Positions 27,093 through 37,000 of a DNA stretch of 64,000 bases are shown piece by piece; positions within the stretch are counted from its first letter, which is position 1, and each line of letters starts with the position of its first letter. Location: the NCBI RefSeq assembly GCF_025149465.1, contig NZ_CP102275.1, positions 186,001 through 250,000 of the forward strand, read 5' to 3'. The notes under the pieces were generated by a model, which was not told the DNA's origin, ran no database searches, and saw only the letters and a list, made by a program, of their open reading frames with translations. The stretch comes from Thomasclavelia spiroformis DSM 1552. Its GTDB lineage: Bacteria > Bacillota_I > Bacilli_A > Erysipelotrichales > Coprobacillaceae. The position numbers were made by a program, and so were the translations under genes.

Positions 27093-28361
27093 CTAATCCT
27101 CAACTTGACGACGAGTAATAACTGCTCCTAAAGAAACAAGTTTATGATCAATATTATCATATCCACGATCAATATGATAAACATTACCAATTTCTGTAAC
27201 TCCTTTTGCCATTAATCCTGCAACGATCAAAGCAGCACCACATCTTAAATCAGTTGCATAAACTCTTGTACCGTGCAATGGAGTTGGCCCATTTACAAAA
27301 CACATCGCTTCTTCTTGAATAATATTAGCTCCCATTGAATTTAACTGATAACAATGTCCAAAACGTTCTGGATAAATTGTTTCAACAACTTGTGATTCAC
27401 CTTGACACTGTGTCAATAAAGTAGTTAGAGGTTGTTGTAAATCTGTTGCAAAGCCTGGATATACTTGCGTTCTTATATCAACTGGCTTTAAATTTTCTAT
27501 TCCGCCATGAACAATTATACTATCACCAACAATATCCATTTTAACACCAATTTCTTTTAATTTAGATGTTACAGCTTCTAAATGTTGAGGAATAACATTT
27601 TGCACAATTACTTTTTCACCAGCAGCTGCAGCAATTATCAAAAATGTTCCGGCTTCAATACGATCGGGAATTATTTCGTGATTACAACCATTTAATTTTT
27701 CAACACCTTCAATTGTAATAGTATCCGTACCAGCTCCACGAATTTTTGCTCCCATTTTTGTAAGTAAGTTTACTACATCAATTATTTCTGGTTCTTTAGC
27801 AGCATTTTCAATTGTTGTTTTACCTTCAGCTTTAACAGCAGCAAGTAAAATATTAATTGTCGCTCCTACTGAAGCAAAATCTAAATATATTTTATTTCCT
27901 ACTAATCGCTTAGCTTCTATCGTATATGTTCCATCATTACTATAATCAACTTTAGCGCCTAAAGCCTCAAATCCTTTAATATGTAAATCTATAGGACGTG
28001 GGCCTAAAAAACAACCACCTGGCATCTTCATCGTAACTTTTTTGCATTTACCTAATAATGCTCCCATAAAATAATAAGAAGCTCTTAATTTATCAACTGC
28101 TTCACCTACTAATGGTATATTTTCTAAATTAGTAGGATCAACTACTAATATATCTTCATTTTTTTCAACCTTACAATTTAATTCTTTTAATAACACTCCT
28201 AATGCATCAACATCAGAAATATTTGGCACACCATATACAGTTACAGGACTATCTGCTAAGACAATTGCGGGTATAAGTGCAACCGTTGCATTCTTTGCAC
28301 CACTTATAACTACAGTTCCATTTAATTTATTTCCACCCTCAATAGCAATTACTTCACTCAT
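27093..28361 (-). CDS. murA: UDP-N-acetylglucosamine 1-carboxyvinyltransferase MurA
   Basis: A 422-aa enolpyruvyl transferase that commits UDP-GlcNAc to peptidoglycan synthesis. SGAKNATVALIPA at the N-terminus carries the conserved Lys-Asn. PGGCFLGPRPIDLH holds the loop Cys that fosfomycin alkylates, so the enzyme is predicted to be fosfomycin-sensitive. GTRVYATDLRCGAALIVAGL is the second-domain signature. The length is normal. AGGAGG stands before the ATG. The gene is within the inverted segment; in the ancestral order it would point rightward like its neighbours. Confidence 0.95.
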   Translation of the reverse strand: MSEVIAIEGGNKLNGTVVISGAKNATVALIPAIVLADSPVTVYGVPNISDVDALGVLLKELNCKVEKNEDILVVDPTNLENIPLVGEAVDKLRASYYFMGALLGKCKKVTMKMPGGCFLGPRPIDLHIKGFEALGAKVDYSNDGTYTIEAKRLVGNKIYLDFASVGATINILLAAVKAEGKTTIENAAKEPEIIDVVNLLTKMGAKIRGAGTDTITIEGVEKLNGCNHEIIPDRIEAGTFLIIAAAAGEKVIVQNVIPQHLEAVTSKLKEIGVKMDIVGDSIIVHGGIENLKPVDIRTQVYPGFATDLQQPLTTLLTQCQGESQVVETIYPERFGHCYQLNSMGANIIQEEAMCFVNGPTPLHGTRVYATDLRCGAALIVAGLMAKGVTEIGNVYHIDRGYDNIDHKLVSLGAVITRRQVED

Positions 28362-28585
28362 CTTAGTCCTCCTTCTATTTTTAATCTCTGCTACTACTAT
28401 ATATTAATTTATTGTTAAAAACAACCTAAATTTGTATTTTTAAACAATTAAAATAGTAAAATATTTTTTATAATTTCACATAATTATAGTTATAAAAGTA
28501 TTACAGGATTTATTAATATCATCACTTTATTAATATATACACTAATTATTTAAATATTTTGTAGAATAAACAAATACTTTATAAA

Positions 28586-28612
28586 GAAAAAAAGAATCTC
28601 TAATCGAGATTC
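28586..28612 (-). terminator. Terminator of fba
   Basis: A perfect GAATCTC/GAGATTC stem (28594-28600 and 28606-28612) with a 5-nt loop, followed on the minus strand by TTTTTTTCTTT. The rest of the 28362-28629 gap is AT-rich and presumably holds the murA promoter. Confidence 0.85.
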
Positions 28613-28629
28613 CTTAAATAATAATTTAA

Positions 28630-29496
28630 TTATGCTTTACCAATGCATCCAAAGATTTCCATTTTTTCTTTAACACATTGTTTAATTGCTTCTGCTCCAG
28701 GAGCTAATAATTTACGAGGATCGAATCCTTTACCTTCTAAATCTTTTCCAGCTTCAATATATTTTCTTGTAGCTTCTTGGAAATATAATTGACATTCAGT
28801 ATTTACATTGATTTTAGAAACACCTAAATTAATAGCTTTTTTAATCATTTCTTCAGGAATTCCAGTTCCACCATGTAATACTAAAGGTAATTTTCCAGTT
28901 TCTTGTTGAATTGCATCTAATGCATCAAAATCTAAACCTGCCCAATTTTCAGGATATTTACCATGAATATTTCCGATACCTGCTGCTAAGAAGTCAACTC
29001 CTAAATCAGCAATCATTCTACATTCTTTTGGATCGGCAACTTCACCTTTACCAATAACACCATCTTCTTCTCCACCGATAGATCCAACTTCAGCTTCAAT
29101 AGAAACACCTTTTGCATGGCATAATTCAACCATTTCTTTAGTTTTTTCTAAGTTTTCTTCAATTGAATAATGAGACCCATCAAACATGATTGAAGAGAAT
29201 CCTGCTTCTAATGCAGCTTTAGCTCCATCATAGCTACCATGATCTAAGTGTAAAGCTACTGGTACAGTAATTCCTAAAGAATCAACCATTGCAGCTACCA
29301 TAGCTGAAACAGTTTTAAATCCAGTCATATATTTAGCAGCACCTTCAGATACTCCTAAAATTACTGGTGCCTTTAATTCTTCTGCAGTTAAAAGAATAGA
29401 TTTTGTCCATTCTAAGTTATTAATGTTAAATTGACCAACTGCATAATGTCCTTCTTTTGCTTTATTTAACATTTCTGTTGCTGATACTAATCCCAT
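28630..29496 (-). CDS. fba: Class II fructose-1,6-bisphosphate aldolase
   Basis: A 288-aa zinc aldolase of the FbaA/GatY family. It has VALHLDHGSYDGAKAAL with a zinc-binding His, SIEAEVGSIGGEEDG, GIGNIHGKYP with a second ligand, LVLHGGTGIPEE and SKINVNTE. It cleaves fructose bisphosphate to GAP and DHAP in glycolysis; a tagatose bisphosphate role is possible for close relatives. A strong AAAGGAGA site precedes the ATG. It is transcribed alone, with its own terminator. Confidence 0.92.
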   Translation of the reverse strand: MGLVSATEMLNKAKEGHYAVGQFNINNLEWTKSILLTAEELKAPVILGVSEGAAKYMTGFKTVSAMVAAMVDSLGITVPVALHLDHGSYDGAKAALEAGFSSIMFDGSHYSIEENLEKTKEMVELCHAKGVSIEAEVGSIGGEEDGVIGKGEVADPKECRMIADLGVDFLAAGIGNIHGKYPENWAGLDFDALDAIQQETGKLPLVLHGGTGIPEEMIKKAINLGVSKINVNTECQLYFQEATRKYIEAGKDLEGKGFDPRKLLAPGAEAIKQCVKEKMEIFGCIGKA

Positions 29497-29620
29497 AATA
29501 TTTCTCCTTTTCTTTTATCACATATATAATACTATTATTTAAATCAAATTTCCATAGTATCATTTAGATTTTTGTCTATTTTCTTTAATTTTACTCATAG
29601 TAAGCGATTACTTTGTTTTA

Positions 29621-30361
29621 CTATCTTAAAACTTGCTTTGATTTAAATATATCTTTAGAAAAATGATACAATGTTATCCCCAAAGCCATCGACAAATTTA
29701 ATGAATCAATTTTATCACTATGCGGGATAAAAATACTTTGTCCATAATTTAAAAACTCATCTGGTAATCCACTGCTTTCATTACCAAAAACCAAAGAATA
29801 ATTTTTATCATCAGGCTCAATTAAATGAATATTTTTTGCCCCTTTTAACATTAATGGATAAATATCTCTATTAGGATATTTATGTAAATAATCATCAAAA
29901 GTATCAAAATATTCAAAATTAATATTAAATATCGCTCCCATTGATGCTCTAACAACCTTAGGATCAAATACATCTACTCCAGGTCTAATAATCGCTAAAT
30001 CATTATATCCAAACCCAAGCATTGTTCTAATAATTGTTCCCATATTTCCCATATCACCTGGATTTACTAATACAACATGATTAGTATTTTTTAATTCCAT
30101 ACTGTATTTTTTAATAATCGCAATCGCAAAACAATTATCTTTTTTAGATAACTTATTAATAGTATTATCACTTTCAATCAAATCAATCTTATTTCTTTTA
30201 CATAAATCATCAATAATACCAATACCTTTATTTTTATAAGAATTACTTTTAATATATACTCTTAATACTAAATCAGGCTTATTTTTTAATAACTCAATGG
30301 TTTCAAACACCCCTAAAGTATAAGTATATTCAAAACTTTTATGATATGCTTTAATCTTCAT
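29621..30361 (-). CDS. SpoU/TrmH-family RNA 2'-O-methyltransferase
   Basis: A 246-aa SPOUT methyltransferase. The three family motifs are NPGDMGNMGTIIRTMLGFG, LVFGNESSGLP and SLNLSMALGITLYHF, forming the knotted SAM site. The N-terminal 90 residues form a small substrate-binding domain. It methylates a ribose in rRNA or tRNA; the target cannot be named. The start overlaps the upstream small gene by 11 bp, indicating coupling, and AAAGGG lies ahead of the ATG. Confidence 0.88.
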   Translation of the reverse strand: MKIKAYHKSFEYTYTLGVFETIELLKNKPDLVLRVYIKSNSYKNKGIGIIDDLCKRNKIDLIESDNTINKLSKKDNCFAIAIIKKYSMELKNTNHVVLVNPGDMGNMGTIIRTMLGFGYNDLAIIRPGVDVFDPKVVRASMGAIFNINFEYFDTFDDYLHKYPNRDIYPLMLKGAKNIHLIEPDDKNYSLVFGNESSGLPDEFLNYGQSIFIPHSDKIDSLNLSMALGITLYHFSKDIFKSKQVLR

Positions 30362-30620
30362 AATTCAATCCCTTTAACAAATCAATCTGTTTCTTTAAAT
30401 CTTGCTTTAACATTTCAAAATGTTGACGATCATAATCAACACCTTGATCAATCAATTCCAATAACTCATCATATTTATGATAAGCTAGTTCAAATTGTGA
30501 AATTTGGATTTCAAAATCCATTTCTCGTTGCCCACTTGCAACAATTTCATTAATCTCTTTGTATTTTGCTTTAAATAACTCATCTAAATCAACTTGTTTC
30601 TTCTTTCTAAAAAAAACCAT
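30351..30620 (-). CDS. Small coiled-coil protein of unknown function
   Basis: An 89-aa protein that starts MVFFRKKKQVDLDELF and continues as charged, leucine-periodic helix without Cys, typical of a short coiled coil. No family is recognised. AGGAGGTAAAG precedes the ATG, and the end overlaps the trmH-like start by 11 bp. It lies between the GNAT and the methyltransferase on the same strand, so it is a real operon member. Its context suggests an RNA- or ribosome-linked role, but this is conjecture. Confidence 0.7.
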   Translation of the reverse strand: MVFFRKKKQVDLDELFKAKYKEINEIVASGQREMDFEIQISQFELAYHKYDELLELIDQGVDYDRQHFEMLKQDLKKQIDLLKGLNYED

Positions 30621-30629
30621 CTTTACCTC

Positions 30630-31181
30630 CTAATTAAAATAATCTAATAATGAAAAAGGGATAACTTTAGGTGGATTTAAAGTATGTTCTCCAACTATTT
30701 TTTCCATCCATATCATATCATACCACTTATCAAACTTATAACCACATTGATGAAAATAAGCAACTTCTAAATAACCCATTTTCTTATGAAAAATAACACT
30801 TCCCTCATCAGGAATAGCAATACAAGCATTCATATTTAAAATATTTTGTAACTTAGTTATCTTTTCTAATTCATCATACAACAATTTACCAATTCCTAAG
30901 CCACGATAGTTCATATCAATATAAATAGATGTTTCAACAGCCCAATCATATGCTGCTCGATTTTTAAATGCTGAGGTATAAGCATACCCTACAATTAAAT
31001 CATCTTTTTTAGCCACTAGATACGGATATTTAATTAGCGTATTTTCAATTCTTTGTTCAAACTCTTCTACTGTAGGAATAGTATATTCAAATGTAATTGC
31101 AGTATTTAAAATGTAAGGTGTATAAATGTCAAGTAGTCTTCTGGCATCTTCTTTTTTAGCCGGTTCTATCTTTATCTCCAT
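30630..31181 (-). CDS. GNAT acetyltransferase, phosphinothricin acetyltransferase-like
   Basis: A protein of about 183 aa with IEPAKKEDARRLLDIYTPYI, then TAITFEYTIPTVEEF, AYTSAFKNRAAYDW, the acetyl-CoA loop YRGLGIGKLLYDEL and FHQCGYKFDKWYDMIWMEK. This order is that of the PAT/YwnH/MnaT group, which acetylates phosphinothricin, methionine sulfoximine or related amino acids. The start is ATG 31179-31181, seven bases after AAGGAG; the upstream frame from 31217 would include the ribosome site. It is the first gene of the leftward GNAT-small protein-trmH unit. Confidence 0.85.
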   Translation of the reverse strand: MEIKIEPAKKEDARRLLDIYTPYILNTAITFEYTIPTVEEFEQRIENTLIKYPYLVAKKDDLIVGYAYTSAFKNRAAYDWAVETSIYIDMNYRGLGIGKLLYDELEKITKLQNILNMNACIAIPDEGSVIFHKKMGYLEVAYFHQCGYKFDKWYDMIWMEKIVGEHTLNPPKVIPFSLLDYFN

Positions 31182-31230
31182 AAACATCTCCTTATCCGCC
31201 TTAAAATTACATATCATAAATAAAAAACTA

Positions 31231-31326
31231 ATTTTATATTAATATTATCTCTTTCAAGATAATATTATACCATATTTTATATTAATATTATCTCTTTCAA
31301 GATAATATTATACCATATTTTATATT
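31231..31326. repeat. 43-bp tandem repeat, each unit containing a hairpin
   Basis: Unit 1 (31231-31273) and unit 2 (31274-31316) are identical, with 10 bases of a third. Each carries the perfect inverted repeat TAATATTATC/GATAATATTA around an 8-base loop. The array is in the divergent promoter region of the GNAT and rlmA-like genes. Confidence 0.9.
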
Positions 31327-31354
31327 TATGTTATAATAGCTTCGAGGTGAAATT

Positions 31355-32170
31355 ATGCATAAATTAGCATGTCCAAAATGTCATAAACCAATCGTACAAG
31401 TAAATAATTCATATAAATGTGAAAATAATCATTGTTATGATATTGCTAAAAGTAAATATCTAAATTTACTTTTAAATCCTGATAAAGCAACAAATAACCC
31501 AGGTGATAGTAAAGAAAGTCTTATTGCAAGAAAAGCATATCTAACAAAAGGTTATTATGATATCATCCTAGAAAATGTAATTAATTGTATTAAAAAATAT
31601 CGTAATAATAACTCTTTAGATATTCTAGATTTAGGTTGTGGTGAAGGATATTATACAAAAAGTTTAAAAGAAGCATTTAAGAAAGATAATATTTATGGCT
31701 TAGATATTTCAAAAGAAGCAATAAATATGGCAACTAAATATACAAAAGAAGTATATTGGTTAGTTGGTAATAGTAAAAATTTACCAATCATTGATCATTC
31801 TTTAGATTTTATTACTGCATTATTTACCGTAGTTAATCTTGATGAATTAAAAAGAACATTAAAACCTGGTGGCTATGTAATCCACGTTACTGCTAATCCT
31901 AATCATTTAATTGAAATCAAGCATTTAATTTATGATGAAATTAAAGTTAAGAGTGATAAATATATTAGACTAGATTTAGAAAAAGTGGAAAGTTATGATC
32001 TTGTACAACAAATAAAAATCGATAATCGTGAAGATGCTTTAAATCTTCTTAAAATGACACCACATTATTACCATATCAAAAAAGAAAAACGTCATGTTTT
32101 AGAAACATTACAAAATTTAAATGTTACAATTGATGTTAAATTCACTATTTATCGTACAGAAAAAAGCTAA
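31355..32170 (+). CDS. rlmA: 23S rRNA (guanine-N1)-methyltransferase, RlmA family
   Basis: A 271-aa protein with an N-terminal zinc finger CPKCHKP...CENNHC (residues about 5-28), then NLLLNPDKATNNPGDSKE, ARKAYLTKGYY and the SAM motif ILDLGCGEGYY. This combination defines RlmA/TlrB enzymes, which methylate G745 or G748 in 23S rRNA helix 35. In Gram-positives the RlmA(II) form can influence macrolide binding. GAGGTGA precedes the ATG, and TATAAT is at 31331-31336. Its 3' end abuts IS copy 2; before the inversion it faced the ABC permease gene. Confidence 0.85.
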   Translation: MHKLACPKCHKPIVQVNNSYKCENNHCYDIAKSKYLNLLLNPDKATNNPGDSKESLIARKAYLTKGYYDIILENVINCIKKYRNNNSLDILDLGCGEGYYTKSLKEAFKKDNIYGLDISKEAINMATKYTKEVYWLVGNSKNLPIIDHSLDFITALFTVVNLDELKRTLKPGGYVIHVTANPNHLIEIKHLIYDEIKVKSDKYIRLDLEKVESYDLVQQIKIDNREDALNLLKMTPHYYHIKKEKRHVLETLQNLNVTIDVKFTIYRTEKS

Positions 32171-32177
32171 TTAAATT
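32161..32177 (-). terminator. Detached half of the split terminator
   Basis: Read on the minus strand this is AATTTAATTAGCTTTTT, the exact complement-type continuation of 19235-19253. It overlaps the end of the rlmA-like gene. The AATTTAATT (minus strand of 32169-32177) is the second copy of the original 9-bp target duplication. Confidence 0.75.
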
Positions 32178-33817
32178 CAATGTCATTAAGTTAAGGTTTT
32201 AATGGCATTCGAGGGTTATATTGCAAATATACCCTCTCTTTTTTATGAGATTTTTTATCATTTTTAAAAAAGAAAAGTATTGACATTACAATGATAGTGT
32301 GCGGCCTATTATCAATTTTCTATTGATAATAGGCCTATTGTTTATAGGTATATGTTGGAGGTACTTGAACATGAATAACTATAAACATCTTAAAAACGTT
32401 CTTTTTCACAATATCAAAAATCTTTTTGATGTCTGCTCTATCTTCTGTGTCAATCCTGATACTGATTTCACCAGAAACAGAAAGCTTGACTTTGAAACAA
32501 CCATGAAGATTGTCCTTTGTATGGGTGCTTCTCCTATCAAGGATGAGCTTCTTAAATTCAATGACTTTTCTATTGCTACACCTTCTGCTTCTGCCTTTGT
32601 TCAGGCCAGAAGCAAGATTAAGCCTGAAGCATTCAGGACTTTGTTTGATGGCTTCAACAAAAAGACATTCAAGAAAAAGTTATATCATGGCTATAGGCTA
32701 TTGGCCATCGATGGCAGTGAACTGCCTATTGATAATACCATCTTTGATGATGAAACAACGGTATTAAGACATGGCACTCTTGCAAAGCCTTTTTCTGCCT
32801 ATCACTTAAATGCGAGTTATGATCTGATGGAACGTACCTATGATGACATTATCATACAGGGCGAAGCTAAAAGGGATGAACATGGTGCCTTCTGTCAGCT
32901 TGTTGACAGATATGATGGTCAAAAGGCCATCTTCATTGCCGATAGAGGCTATGAATCCTACAATGGTTTTGAACATGTTGTACACTCAGGACATAAATAT
33001 TTGATTCGTGTCAGGGATATCGAATCTCAATCAAGTATCACAAAATCACTTGGTCCATTTCCTGATGGTGAATTTGATGTTGATGTGTCTAGAATGCTGA
33101 CCTTGAAACAAACAAAAATGACGAAAGCTTGTCCTGATATATATAAATTTGTCCCTAAGAATATGAGATTTGATTTTATGAACAAGCAAAATCCTTGGTA
33201 TGAGTTCAACTGCAGAGTCGTGAGATTCAAAATTACCGAAAACACCTATGAAACTGTCATTACCAATCTGAGCAGAGAGGAATTCTTAATGGAAGAAATC
33301 AGTGAAATATACGATATGAGATGGGGAGAGGAAACTTCATTTCGAGAACTCAAGTATGCCATTGGACTCAATGCACTGCATGCCAAAAAAAGAGAACTGA
33401 TACAGCAGGAAATCTATGCACGTATGCTTATGTATAATTTTTGTCAAAGGATTGTTCAGGAAATAAAAATCCCTAAAAAGGACAAGATTAAATATACATA
33501 TCAGGTTAATTTCACAAGATCTGTACATATCATCAGAGAGTTTTTAAGAAAAAAAGGTGGAAAGAATCCACCTGTAGAGCATCTGATAGCTAAAGAGATC
33601 CTGCCGATCCGCCCTGGCAGAAAATACAAGCGACATGTCAGGCCAAAGACTGTCGTATACTTTAACTATAGATATAACTAACATAGTTTATTATATACCT
33701 TGACAGATGTAGTTTCAAGACTACACTTTTTTAGCTTGAATAAATATTAAAAACCAGGAAAAATATATTTTCATATAATTCCTGGTTAAATATTGTCATC
33801 TTAACTTAATGATATTG
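32178..33817 (+). mobile_element. IS4-type insertion sequence, copy 2 (1640 bp)
   Basis: The ends are CAATGTCATTAAGTTAAG (32178-32195) and its inverted partner with one change (CTTAACTTAATGATATTG, 33800-33817). It has the same internal layout as copy 1 in the opposite orientation. The hairpin ahead of the transposase differs in both arms from copy 1 while still pairing. Confidence 0.9.
32371..33681 (+). CDS. IS4-family transposase, copy 2
   Basis: A 436-aa intact transposase with the same DDE residues as copy 1 (LLAIDGSELPI, FIADRGYES, RWGEETSFREL). The ATG at 32371 follows TGGAGGTACTTGAAC. Codon use contains more C and G than the flanking genes, consistent with foreign origin. Confidence 0.93.
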   Translation: MNNYKHLKNVLFHNIKNLFDVCSIFCVNPDTDFTRNRKLDFETTMKIVLCMGASPIKDELLKFNDFSIATPSASAFVQARSKIKPEAFRTLFDGFNKKTFKKKLYHGYRLLAIDGSELPIDNTIFDDETTVLRHGTLAKPFSAYHLNASYDLMERTYDDIIIQGEAKRDEHGAFCQLVDRYDGQKAIFIADRGYESYNGFEHVVHSGHKYLIRVRDIESQSSITKSLGPFPDGEFDVDVSRMLTLKQTKMTKACPDIYKFVPKNMRFDFMNKQNPWYEFNCRVVRFKITENTYETVITNLSREEFLMEEISEIYDMRWGEETSFRELKYAIGLNALHAKKRELIQQEIYARMLMYNFCQRIVQEIKIPKKDKIKYTYQVNFTRSVHIIREFLRKKGGKNPPVEHLIAKEILPIRPGRKYKRHVRPKTVVYFNYRYN

Positions 33818-34091
33818 GATTACGAAATCTCTTTTTATGTTTATTGAAATGAATTTAAAAGTTGATAGATGAAGAAATTGAAGCTTAAAAAGTTATGGGA
33901 TTTGTTTTATTGGTAGATAATAATGTTTTTAAAAATGATTTTAAAGATTATATATATAATAATTTATTTATGTTTATTTTGTGTAAAAATAAAGTACACT
34001 TATTGCTAGATTATGTTATTTATGTAATAATATCCATACTGATAGCTTTGATAACGCTATCAATTCGAAAGGAAGGAAAAGGATATAGATT
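33818..34091 (+). other. Spacer before GH20: terminator remnant and promoter region
   Basis: GATTACGAA (33818-33826) is a degenerate target-site copy of GGTTATGAA at the copy 1 junction. GAAATCTCTTTTT (33824-33836) is the orphan 3' arm of the GH89 terminator. The rest is AT-rich. A hairpin GATAGC/GCTATC lies near 34041-34060 without a T-run. A short frame at 33895 lacks a ribosome site and is not called. Confidence 0.6.
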
Positions 34092-37000
34092 ATGAAGGAC
34101 GTAAAAATTAAAGTAGCCAATGCCTTACTAGTTGGAGGAATGGTATTAAGTACTGTTTCACCACAACTATTAGGGGTTCAGGCTCGAAATGATGCAGCTG
34201 CGTTACTTGATACTGAACCGGGAACAACTGATTTAGTTAACCTTGCTAAGGGTAAAACAGCAACTGCTAGTGAAGAAGAGTCGGGAACAGAATTTAAAGC
34301 TACTAAAGCGGTTGATGGAATTGTCAATCGTGATGCAGAAAATAAAGCAGATCAATCTCGTTGGGGAACTAGTCAACTTAATGGGACTGAAGAAGCTTGG
34401 TTGAAAGTTGATTTAGGTGAAACTAAAACTTTCCAATCATTTGTAATTGCATGGGAAAGACAAAATATTACCGAATATCAAATTCAAACATCAAATACTG
34501 GTGATGGTGATTGGGAAACAGTTTACACTAAAGATGGTAATGGAGAAATTTCTGATGTAGTAGAAACAATCCATTTAGATGAAGCTGTAACTGCTCAATA
34601 TGTACGTTTACTAGTTACTGGATACAATGGTAAATATGTTGACGGCAATCCAGATGCTGATTGGAAATCAGTTTCAGTATATGAATTCCAAGTATATGAA
34701 AATGATATTCCAGATGATTTATTGCCAGATGAAAACTACAATCGTGAAGGAAAAGCAACAGCTAGTAATTCTGAAAGTGGAACATCATTTACACCAGATA
34801 AAGCTATTGATGGAAATACTAAAGATAAAGCTTCACGTTGGGCAACTGATACTAATTCTAGTAATTTAGCTCGAACATTGACAATTGAGTTACCAGTAAG
34901 TCAACGAGTAAGGTCTTTCAAGATTTTTTGGGAAAGAGCAAATATTGAACAATATACGATTTCAGTATCTAATGATGGCACAAGTTATGAAGATGTCTAT
35001 ACAAGTAGTGAAGCTGTAAGTGAAACTGAAGAAGTTATTACTTTAGATAAAGCTGTATGGGCAAAATATGTTAAGTTAAATGTTACTAAATATAATGGTG
35101 GTAACAATAATTGGCCAAATGTTTCATTGTATGAATTTGAAGCATATGCAAATGTGCCAAAAGTTGAAAGTCCAGATATTGAACCTGATGATACAGCAAA
35201 AGAAGCTGCTGCTAAGTTAAAAACAGCACCTACTTTTAATGAAGATCAAACAGCTTTAGTTTTACCAGAAGTTCCAGAAGGATTTAAGGTTGAATTTTTA
35301 GCTGATTTAGAACAAATCGTTGCAAAAGATGGTAAGATTTATCAACCATTAACAGATACAGCAATAAAAGGAATTTATAAAATTACAAAAGGTGAAGAAA
35401 CTGCTGAATCTACAACAGAATTAGCGCTTACAATTCCAGGTATTCATGAAACAGCTGGAGAAAATACAAAACCAACTGTAATTCCTGAACTAGCTGAATG
35501 GCATGGAGAATCTGGTGACTTTAAAGTAAAAGCAAGTACACGTTTAGTAATTGATGCTAGTGCTAAAGATATTGCTACTAAAGCCGCACAAGCTTTCCAA
35601 GCTGATTATAAAGAAGCTAGCGGTAAAGAATTAGAGATTGTAACTGATGAAACAGCTAAACCAGGAGATATCTTCTTTACAAAAGATACTACTAATAATT
35701 TAGGTAAAGAAGGATATATCATGGATATCGATGATATCGTAACAATTAAGGCAGAGCAATCAACTGGGGCGTATTGGTCAACTAGATCGATGTTACAAAT
35801 TTTAAAACTAGAAGATGATACAATGCCAAAAGGTTTAACTCGTGATTATCCTAAATATTCAGTACGTAGTTTCAGTTTGGATGTAGCTCGTAAACCAGTT
35901 TCAATGGAAACATTAAATTCTATCGCTAAAGAAATGGCATATTATAAAATGAATGATTTCCAAGTGCATTTAAATGACAATTTAATTTTCTATGAAGATT
36001 ATGGTTCAGTTGAAACTGCGATGGAAAAAGCATATACAGGATTCCGTCTAGAATCTGATATTAAAAAAGGACAAGTAATTGAAGGCGATTCTAAAGGTGT
36101 TGCTAATGCTGCTGATTTGACTTCAACAGACTTATCTTATTCTAAGAAAGAATTTAGAGAATTTATTTTAGACAGTCGAGAAATGGGTGTTAATATTGTT
36201 CCTGAATTTGATGCTCCAGGACATTCTGGTGCTTTCATGGATGTTCGTCCAGATTTACATTTAAAGAAAACAGTTGAAGGAAATGCTGCAAGAGCAGGGG
36301 AACAATTTGACTTATCTGATGAACATTATGCTGATAGTTCTAACTTTGTTAAAAAGTTATGGGATGAATATTTGACAGAAGATATGTTTGATTCAAGCAT
36401 GGTAGTTCATGTTGGTACTGATGAATACTATGGTGATGCAGAAGCATTCCGTAAGTTCTCTGATGATATTATTGAACATGTTCAAGAAACTAATCCAACT
36501 GTACGTATGTGGGGAAGTTTATCACATAAAAATGGAAGTACACCAGTTCGTAGTAAAAATGTACAAATGAATTGCTGGTATAATCCGTATGCACAGCCTA
36601 AAGATATGTATGAACAAGGATATCAATTAATTAATACAGTTGATGGTGATTTATACATGGTACCTGCTGCAGGATATTATGGAGATTACTTAAATACACA
36701 AAGATTATTTAATAATTGGCAAGTTAATAGTATTGGTGGTGTAGAAATTTCTGCAGCATCTGAACAAATGTTAGGAAGTACATTTGCGATTTGGAACGAT
36801 AGTATTGATACTCGTGCTAATGGTATTAGCGAAGTAGATATTTATGATCGTTTTATTCAAGCAGTGCCAACTCTTGCTTCTAAAAACTGGGGTGACGCTA
36901 AAGAAACAACTTATGCTGAATTAACTGAAACAGTTGAACAATTAGGTGATGCACCAGGTCATAATCCATATCATAAAGCATCTGCTAAAGATGGAAAATA

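Noticed and set aside
31231-31326. CRISPR array
   Set aside because: Only two adjoining identical units without unique spacers, and no cas genes; it is a tandem duplication.
33895-34095. A 66-codon frame upstream of GH20
   Set aside because: It has no ribosome site, overlaps the GH20 start and resembles random AT-rich translation.
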